From assembly GCA_039680225.1 (NCBI GenBank), contig JBDKTK010000049.1:1-9689 (forward strand): DNA of 9,689 bases, written 5' to 3'. The DNA comes from JBDKTK01 sp039680225 (lineage in GTDB: Bacteria; Desulfobacterota; Syntrophia; Syntrophales; UBA4778). Shown here piece after piece: positions 5,707-9,689 of this stretch. The translations under genes and the position numbers were made by a program. Under the pieces are notes generated by a model. It had not been told where the DNA came from, made no database searches, and was given only the letters and a program-made list of their open reading frames with translations. Each line of letters begins with the position of its first letter. Position 1 is the stretch's first letter.

Positions 5707-5949
5707 TCAGACACCGCGAAGGGCGGCTTGAACGTCGTTGATGAGGGTGATGAGCTCGGCTGCGCCCATGATGGATATGTTCGTAGCGCTCTGGCTGCCC
5801 GGCGGGACGACTTCCGTCAGCTTGTTGAGGTGTTCGAGGTACGCGCAGATGATGACGGCCGCAGCCTGATTCACCGTGGCGTTGATCTGATCCTGGGTCG
5901 GCATCTGCGCCGTGGCCAGCGTCGGGAACGAAAAGGATACCTGCTGCAT
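5707..5949 (-). CDS. Small hypothetical protein, 80 aa
   Basis: I do not recognise this protein. It has 80 residues, very few charges and an Ala/Ile/Thr/Gln-rich composition. The first part (MQQVSFSFPTLATAQMPTQ) is followed by a likely helix (DQINATVNQAAAVIICAYLEHLNKL, about 19-43), a Pro-Gly-Ser-Gln turn (PPGSQSATN) and a second helix (ISIMGAAELITLINDVQAAL). It has no cleavable signal and a single Cys. A strong AAAGGAG sits 6 nt before ATG 5949, which supports a real gene. The composition is faintly like small self-assembling proteins such as RebB-type R-body subunits, but no motif confirms this. It lies 251 nt downstream of the peptidase gene on the same strand, and the stretch between shows no other credible gene. 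Confidence 0.6.
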   Translation of the reverse strand: MQQVSFSFPTLATAQMPTQDQINATVNQAAAVIICAYLEHLNKLTEVVPPGSQSATNISIMGAAELITLINDVQAALRGV

Positions 5950-6200
5950 GGTGCTCTCCTTTCAAGAGGGAATGGTCGATCGGTTTCCGTTCGCGCAAAA
6001 AGCATAAACCGGCCGGGCGGATGTGGCCATCGGGAAAAAGCCAAAGATCCGAACGAAAAGTATGAGCCCGATCTCAGGCATTGGATGAGAGTGAAGGCCG
6101 GGTCGGGACCAGAAGCAGAAAACAAATCAAGACCCAGAGATGCTTTCCGTGCATGACGGTGCTTCCTTCCTACAGGGCAGCCGCGCGGGGGGCGGGGAAT

Positions 6201-7307
6201 CTACACCTCCCGCAGCGATTTCCTCCGGCAGACCCAATAGACGACAAGAGCGCACAAGGCGAAGAAGAAAGCGATCAGGGGCAGCGGCCCGGTGTGCAGA
6301 ATAAGGACACACAGGCCCAGGACCGGGAGAAGCGCGATGCGGGTCAGTCCTTTCAGGATGTCATGCCGTTGGATGAGGGCGGCAAGGGAAGGCCCATATC
6401 GCTCATAGACGGAAAGGAAGAGACGACCGACGGAGCTGGTCCTGAGGTAACGCTCGCGGAACTCGCGCAGGAGCCCCAGGTGGGGGTGCAGGGGCGACCC
6501 GTAAGCGGCGGTCGCGATGAAACAGTCGTTCCCCCCGTCACCGTCGGAAGCGCCACCGCCCGAGATGGGGATGTCGGTTGCCACATCGACGGTCGTTGCC
6601 TGCAGGTACTGGGTGTAGGGGAAAAACATGTATCGTTTGTCCTCGTGGATCAGGCCGACATTCAGCGGATCCGCCAGCGGGTGCTCGAAGCTCGAGAACT
6701 CCGCGAGTTCGGCGAAGGTGTTCACTCCGGGCTCGTCAAGCCCAAACGAGGACTCGCAGTTGTAGGTCTGGGTGTAGGTCAGACCCCCGGCGCCGCCCGA
6801 GTAGTATCCATCCGGGGTGATGTTGTAACCGAGCTGTTCATAGAGGTACTCCACGAGGCCGACACAGGTGAATGTTTCCGGCCCTTTCTGGTGACGGAAC
6901 TGGATGTCGTAGGGTTTCCCCACCTGCTCCCGGGCCAGGAGAATCAGCTGATCCACCTGCTCCTCGGGCCATGCATCTAAACCGACGGGCACCTTCGCCC
7001 CGAGATAGCGGCAGCCCTCATCGAGATCGCGTTGGGGGATGAAATTGACCGAGGCCGTCTCTTCCACCGACGGGGTTACGGCGTGGATGATGCGCTCGTT
7101 GCCGATGTACAGGCCGACGTGGCCGGATTTCATCTCCCGGTGGGCCAACTGGATTACCGAGCAGGGAAGCTCGAGCGCGGCGGCCCGCCCATAGAGGGTG
7201 TCGCCCTTGCTCGTGTGGTAGAGGATGGCGCCCCTCTGAAGGGCCAGGGCCTCGGAAGAGGCGAAGACGCAGGACACGAGAATCAGGATGAGGACGGTCT
7301 TTTTCAT
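6201..7307 (-). CDS. Exported YiiX/NlpC-P60-like protein with CFI-box C-terminal domain
   Basis: This 368-residue protein has a Sec signal peptide (about 1-22, ending ALA). Its N-terminal domain looks like a circularly permuted NlpC/P60 (YiiX-like) cysteine hydrolase: His63 lies in SGHVGLYIG and the candidate nucleophile Cys148 in FTCVGLVEYLYEQLG, i.e. His before Cys. A middle part (about 165-245) is rich in Tyr, Gly and Asp. A Gly/Ser/Asp linker (249-260) then leads to CFIATAAYGSPLHPHLGLL and LREFRERYL (262-288), the CFI-box-CTERM signature. Two hydrophobic segments (about 322-338 and 342-359) and a basic tail (RRKSLREV) follow. Such C-terminal modules are thought to act in surface sorting or anchoring, so the peptidase domain probably faces the periplasm or outside. 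The start has an AGGAGG site and overlaps the stop of the HEAT gene (ATGA). The substrate is unknown; peptidoglycan or a protein/lipid amide are options. Confidence 0.8.
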   Translation of the reverse strand: MKKTVLILILVSCVFASSEALALQRGAILYHTSKGDTLYGRAAALELPCSVIQLAHREMKSGHVGLYIGNERIIHAVTPSVEETASVNFIPQRDLDEGCRYLGAKVPVGLDAWPEEQVDQLILLAREQVGKPYDIQFRHQKGPETFTCVGLVEYLYEQLGYNITPDGYYSGGAGGLTYTQTYNCESSFGLDEPGVNTFAELAEFSSFEHPLADPLNVGLIHEDKRYMFFPYTQYLQATTVDVATDIPISGGGASDGDGGNDCFIATAAYGSPLHPHLGLLREFRERYLRTSSVGRLFLSVYERYGPSLAALIQRHDILKGLTRIALLPVLGLCVLILHTGPLPLIAFFFALCALVVYWVCRRKSLREV

Positions 7308-8059
7308 CGGCCCACCTCCTGCGCAATCTTTCGCACCATCGGCGAGGGATCTTCACCTGCAACCCTCAAGGCCTCCCGTCCCGCCGCGCCCAGGGATTTG
7401 AGCTGAACCAGGGAAAGGGCGGCGTTGTAGCGCACCAGCGGCTCCGGGTCGGTCTTGAGCGCCCACACAAGGACACCCTCCACCGAGGCACTCTCGCTGC
7501 GGCCGAGGGCACGGACGATTTGAGCGCGGACCATGCGGTCCTGCTCCGGCTCGAGGCGGGATACCAGAAGATTCACGGCGTCATCGCCCCCGATCATGCC
7601 CAGGGCCTGAGCGGCCTTGAAACGGAGCCTGTCGTCATCGCCTGACAGGGCCTCGGAGACGAGGGCCTGGGACTCCGTCGCTTTCAGCGTGCCGAGGGAG
7701 AGAAGAATCGTATAACGGAGGTTCTCTCCGGTCCTGCGGTCCCGATAGACCTCTTCATAGGCTTCAATGATTTTGGCCCTCGGCTTGCCTGACTCCGCCA
7801 GGGCCAGGACAGCCCCGGCCCGGACCCTTCGGTCCTCGCCCTTGTCCCTGAGCGTGCTGAGCAGGGGATCCGAATGTTTTTCGTCTCCGGATTGGCCCAT
7901 GGTGCGGATTGCGCTGAGGCGGTCTTCGACACTGCGGGTTTGATCCTGGGCCGAGGCGAGGTCGGTGGCGGTGTCCCTCCCGAAATTGGCAAACGCCGAA
8001 AAAAAGGAAAGGATGAGAAAAGCGCTGAACAGGCAGATGACAATTTTCCGAAGAATCAT
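7304..8059 (-). CDS. Exported HEAT-repeat protein
   Basis: This 251-residue protein has a signal peptide (MILRKIVICLFSAFLILSFF, cleavage likely after AFA at 24). About six helical HEAT/PBS-lyase-type repeats of roughly 30 residues follow, at about 44-70, 76-102, 112-139, 143-170, 174-202 and 206-234. Recurrent marks are VRAGAVLALAESG, RYTILLSLGTL, LRFKAAQALGMIGG, VRAQIVRALGRSES and VRYNAALSLVQL. HEAT solenoids bind partner proteins and have no catalysis of their own. ATG 8059 has an AAAGGAGGG site just upstream. The stop overlaps the start of the peptidase gene by 4 nt (7304-7307), so the two are almost certainly co-translated and may form an envelope complex. The upstream region (8060-8200) is AT-richer near 8140-8170, but no clear promoter hexamers stand out. 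Confidence 0.85.
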   Translation of the reverse strand: MILRKIVICLFSAFLILSFFSAFANFGRDTATDLASAQDQTRSVEDRLSAIRTMGQSGDEKHSDPLLSTLRDKGEDRRVRAGAVLALAESGKPRAKIIEAYEEVYRDRRTGENLRYTILLSLGTLKATESQALVSEALSGDDDRLRFKAAQALGMIGGDDAVNLLVSRLEPEQDRMVRAQIVRALGRSESASVEGVLVWALKTDPEPLVRYNAALSLVQLKSLGAAGREALRVAGEDPSPMVRKIAQEVGR

Positions 8060-8209
8060 GGTCCCTCCTTTACGGGTGAATACCGTTGAGGATCCGTTAT
8101 GGAAAGGGGGGGCGGCTTAACGCACAGAAGTGATGCCGATTTCGTCTATAAAGATATACAAAACCCTCACCGAGTGAAAGACAAATTTGCGGCCCGGTGA
8201 CGGGCTTTG

Positions 8210-8222
8210 ACTGCTTCGCAGT
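8210..8222. other. Small perfect hairpin between two minus-strand genes
   Basis: ACTGC (8210-8214) and GCAGT (8218-8222) form a 5-bp stem with a TTC loop. No T-run follows. The rest of the 288-bp interval 8060-8347 contains only the leader of the HEAT gene and the SWIB terminator. Confidence 0.3.
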
Positions 8223-8288
8223 ACTCCGGCCTGTTTCGTCTATCCCGTCACGGCGGAAGGTTTGTTTGCGGGGAGAGGATGGGTCAGC

Positions 8289-8319
8289 AAAAAACAGGCG
8301 GGTTGCCGGGCCCGCCTGT
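8289..8319 (-). terminator. Intrinsic terminator of the SWIB gene
   Basis: On the minus strand a perfect 9-bp stem ACAGGCGGG/CCCGCCTGT, with an 8-nt loop, runs into six T residues (8294-8289). It begins about 29 nt after the SWIB stop codon. It is well formed and separates this gene from the HEAT operon downstream. Confidence 0.9.
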
Positions 8320-8347
8320 GTCGAATGAACCATTCCATGTGTTCAGT

Positions 8348-8674
8348 CTATTCGATGTTGGCACTGACAACGGATGCCATCTGCATCATATCGATCGTCT
8401 CGCCTTCTTTCATCTTTGTCAGGTCAGTGACCTTGCCGCTCTTGCCGGTTATCCTGGTGTTGTTGAATAGTTTAACCAGCTTCGCATCGGCCACAATGAA
8501 CTTGCCGGCGTTTTCCGGTTTTCCATTGACGGTTTTGGTTTGCAGCTTGTTCGCCTTGATGTAGTCCCACAACTTCTTGGTTATCTCCGTACGGGGGAGC
8601 GCGCTGGCACCCAGGAATGCCGCCAGGTCCGCCTTCAGCTTTACCGGTTTATTCAGTCCTTTTTCTTCTGCCAT
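8348..8674 (-). CDS. SWIB/MDM2-domain protein
   Basis: This 108-residue protein contains a single SWIB (BAF60b/MDM2-like) fold. Marks are KPVKLKADLAAFLG (9-22), LPRTEITKKLWDYIKANKLQ (26-45), a short loop and the FIVADAKLVKLF segment (59-70). A 38-residue tail (71-108) is Lys/Met-rich (LTKMKEGETIDMMQMASVV). In eukaryotes SWIB domains occur in chromatin-remodelling subunits. Bacterial stand-alone forms are known in Chlamydia, where one is fused to topoisomerase I, and in scattered environmental bacteria; their role is unclear, possibly DNA- or nucleoid-associated. ATG 8674 is preceded by GGAG about 9-10 nt away. It is a monocistronic unit with its own promoter (8742-8771) and terminator (8289-8319). 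Confidence 0.88.
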   Translation of the reverse strand: MAEEKGLNKPVKLKADLAAFLGASALPRTEITKKLWDYIKANKLQTKTVNGKPENAGKFIVADAKLVKLFNNTRITGKSGKVTDLTKMKEGETIDMMQMASVVSANIE

Positions 8675-8741
8675 GTTTGTTTCTCCATTCTTTAAGTTGT
8701 GTTGGTATTTTTTGATCAGAGTTTGCGCGGTGAGTAACAGA

Positions 8742-8771
8742 AGTATAGGGACATTCGGTTTTGCATGTCAA
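8742..8771 (-). promoter_or_regulatory. Sigma70-type promoter for the SWIB gene
   Basis: On the minus strand TTGACA (8771-8766, perfect -35) and TATACT (8747-8742, 5 of 6 for the -10) are 18 nt apart. Transcription would begin near 8735, giving a leader of about 60 nt before ATG 8674. This is the best promoter-like sequence in the window. Confidence 0.75.
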
Positions 8772-8841
8772 GGCAATATTGACCGCATGAAAAGACGCGG
8801 CGTGTCTCCGACGCCTGCGCATTTTTTCGACAGGTCCTGCA

Positions 8842-8870
8842 TTGACTTGGACTGCGGCTTTTTGTTACTG
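8842..8870 (+). promoter_or_regulatory. Candidate promoter for the OsmC-family gene
   Basis: TTGACT (8842-8847) is a good -35. After 17 nt comes TTACTG (8865-8870), a poor -10. It lies about 90 nt before ATG 8958 and is the only reasonable hexamer pair I see in the divergent interval on this strand. Confidence 0.3.
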
Positions 8871-8957
8871 TTTCTGAGCCCATGCCCCCACTGCCAACCA
8901 ATCAGACATCGCAGGGCATGGAAGTCGTGCCATAAAATAATAGTTGGAGGAGCAGCC

Positions 8958-9395
8958 ATGGCGAGAATGAAGACAGTCAGCGTCGATGCAAAGTTGGATG
9001 AGAAATTCAAGATTGATGTAAGAGCAGGGGGGCATGTCATGGTTGTCGATCAGCCGAAGGCAGCCGGCGGAGCCGATGCAGGGCCAAGCCCCCTCGAGTA
9101 TTTTTTCGCATCCCTTGCGGGCTGCATCGGCACCGTCGCAAGAATCATGGCAAACCAGAAAAGGATCCCCCTGAGAGGCATCGATATGAAAATCGAGGGC
9201 GATTTCGATGTGGAGACACTGCTCGGCAAAAGCAAGGAAAACAGGGCGGGCTTTGCAGGGATAAAAGTCATTCTGAATATTGACGCGGACATGTCGAAAG
9301 CGGAAAAAGAGTCGTTTGTTCATGAAATCGAGAGCAGGTGCCCCGTTTCAGATAACATTGCCTGCAGCACCCCCGTAGCCATTGAAGTCGTCTGA
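8958..9395 (+). CDS. OsmC-family peroxiredoxin-like protein
   Basis: This 145-residue protein shows the OsmC/Ohr/YhfA pattern. An N-terminal strand region contains VDQPKAAGGADAGPSPLEYF (30-49). The first reactive cysteine, Cys56, lies in SLAGCIGTVARIMA at the start of the central helix; the second, Cys128, lies in the C-terminal RCPVSDNI motif. OsmC proteins reduce organic hydroperoxides with two cysteines, and the YhfA-like branch (short, with GPSPLEYF and RCPVSDN) has less certain substrates. I think this one belongs to that branch. ATG 8958 is chosen because GGAGG (8946-8950) lies 7 nt upstream; the frame is open much further back (to 8577) but runs through the divergent promoter region and the SWIB gene. 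It is divergent from SWIB. Confidence 0.9.
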   Translation: MARMKTVSVDAKLDEKFKIDVRAGGHVMVVDQPKAAGGADAGPSPLEYFFASLAGCIGTVARIMANQKRIPLRGIDMKIEGDFDVETLLGKSKENRAGFAGIKVILNIDADMSKAEKESFVHEIESRCPVSDNIACSTPVAIEVV

Positions 9396-9448
9396 TTGCT
9401 TTGCCGCGAAGCGGATCTTCCGGCTCCAGACGACCGTCTTCGGGAGGG

Positions 9449-9483
9449 AAGGGCACCTTCGTTGACCCGGCGTGGGCCTTTTT
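9449..9483 (+). terminator. Possible weak terminator after the OsmC-family gene
   Basis: AAGG (9449-9452) can pair with CCTT (9477-9480), and CAC with GTG inside, in an interrupted stem followed by TTTTT (9479-9483). The stem is poor, so transcription may continue into the next gene, which starts 130 nt after the OsmC stop. Confidence 0.3.
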
Positions 9484-9525
9484 GTACCTGCTTTTGAACT
9501 TCTCACATGGAAGGAGGAAAAATCC

Positions 9526-9689
9526 ATGGCGGCACAAGGAAGGTTTCCATTAAAGGGCTATACGCTTCCCCTTACCCCGAAGGGCCGTTCCTCGGTGATC
9601 GATTCCCCGCCGTGGCACTATGGCGGGGATATCCTGGCGATCCGGTTCTCCATGGACAAAAAGCGTGCCCGGGCCTACATCCCGCCGCC
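9526..9689 (+). CDS. Acetoacetate decarboxylase-family protein (N-terminal part)
   Basis: The gene runs off the window after 54 codons. The visible part reads KGYTLPLTPKGRSSVIDSPP and then WHYGGDILAIRFSMDKKRARAYIPP. This fits the N-terminus of the acetoacetate decarboxylase-like family, where a PPPWHFxGDxL segment is followed by an acidic/basic helix ending in a Pro-Pro (FLPP-like) turn. The catalytic Lys of true acetoacetate decarboxylase lies further in and cannot be checked, so enzyme activity is open; many members of this superfamily act on other substrates. A strong AAGGAGG (9511-9517) lies 8 nt before ATG 9526. Confidence 0.8.
   Translation, partial: MAAQGRFPLKGYTLPLTPKGRSSVIDSPPWHYGGDILAIRFSMDKKRARAYIPP

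Noticed and set aside
5434..5714. Open frames on either strand across the terminator region
   Set aside because: They read through a clear intrinsic terminator and low-complexity repeats, with no start signals.
5683..6156. 157-aa open frame on the plus strand
   Set aside because: It is antisense to the 80-aa gene, has no ribosome binding site and no family likeness. Its last 40 residues look somewhat protein-like but are not enough to call.
6081..6980. 299-aa open frame on the plus strand
   Set aside because: It is the antisense shadow of the hydrolase/CFI-box gene, which has a signal peptide, ribosome binding site and recognisable motifs.
8097..8333. 78-aa minus-strand frame
   Set aside because: It contains the SWIB terminator and has no recognisable protein features.
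8577..8957. Upstream extension of the OsmC-family frame
   Set aside because: It crosses the divergent SWIB gene and promoter; the strong GGAGG at 8946 fixes the start at 8958.

Overview
The window is GC-rich bacterial chromosome from a Gram-negative organism. An outer-membrane lipoprotein of the CpoB/YbgF type, several Sec-exported proteins, a CFI-box-CTERM protein, a stand-alone SWIB protein and a PhaZ7-like depolymerase together suggest a deltaproteobacterium (Desulfobacterota, perhaps Syntrophales-like). That placement is inference from gene content; no rRNA or tRNA gene is present to test it.

Layout, left to right. (1) 1-138: the 3' end of an unidentified gene. (2) 237-1235 (+): a BtrH_N/DUF4872 papain-like protein. 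(3) 1275-1761 (-): a type II toxin-antitoxin pair, RelE/ParE-like toxin and ribbon-helix-helix antitoxin, with a 14-nt overlap. (4) 1762-2279: about 500 bp without a gene, full of palindromes. It holds a 64-bp dispersed-type repeat and a pair of GC-rich hairpins that look like the ends of an IS200/IS605-type or MITE-like element, bracketed by a 9-bp direct repeat. (5) 2280-5476 (+): a small unknown protein, an SPL-like radical SAM enzyme, an exported PhaZ7-like polyhydroxybutyrate depolymerase and a CpoB-like lipoprotein; a strong intrinsic terminator follows at 5615-5643. (6) 5707-8059 (-): a coupled pair encoding an exported HEAT-repeat protein and an exported cysteine peptidase-like protein with a CFI-box C-terminal anchor, then an 80-aa orphan gene. 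(7) 8348-8674 (-): a monocistronic SWIB gene with its own good sigma70-type promoter and rho-independent terminator. (8) 8958-9395 (+): an OsmC-family protein. (9) 9526 to the edge (+): the 5' end of an acetoacetate decarboxylase-family gene.

The genes do not form one pathway. The parts most worth attention are the HEAT/peptidase/CFI-box operon, the PhaZ7-like depolymerase, the small protein paired with the radical SAM enzyme, and the palindrome-rich insertion at 1.85-2.2 kb. I found no CRISPR array, transposase gene, tRNA or rRNA. Family calls come from reading motifs and from memory of family members; no search was run.
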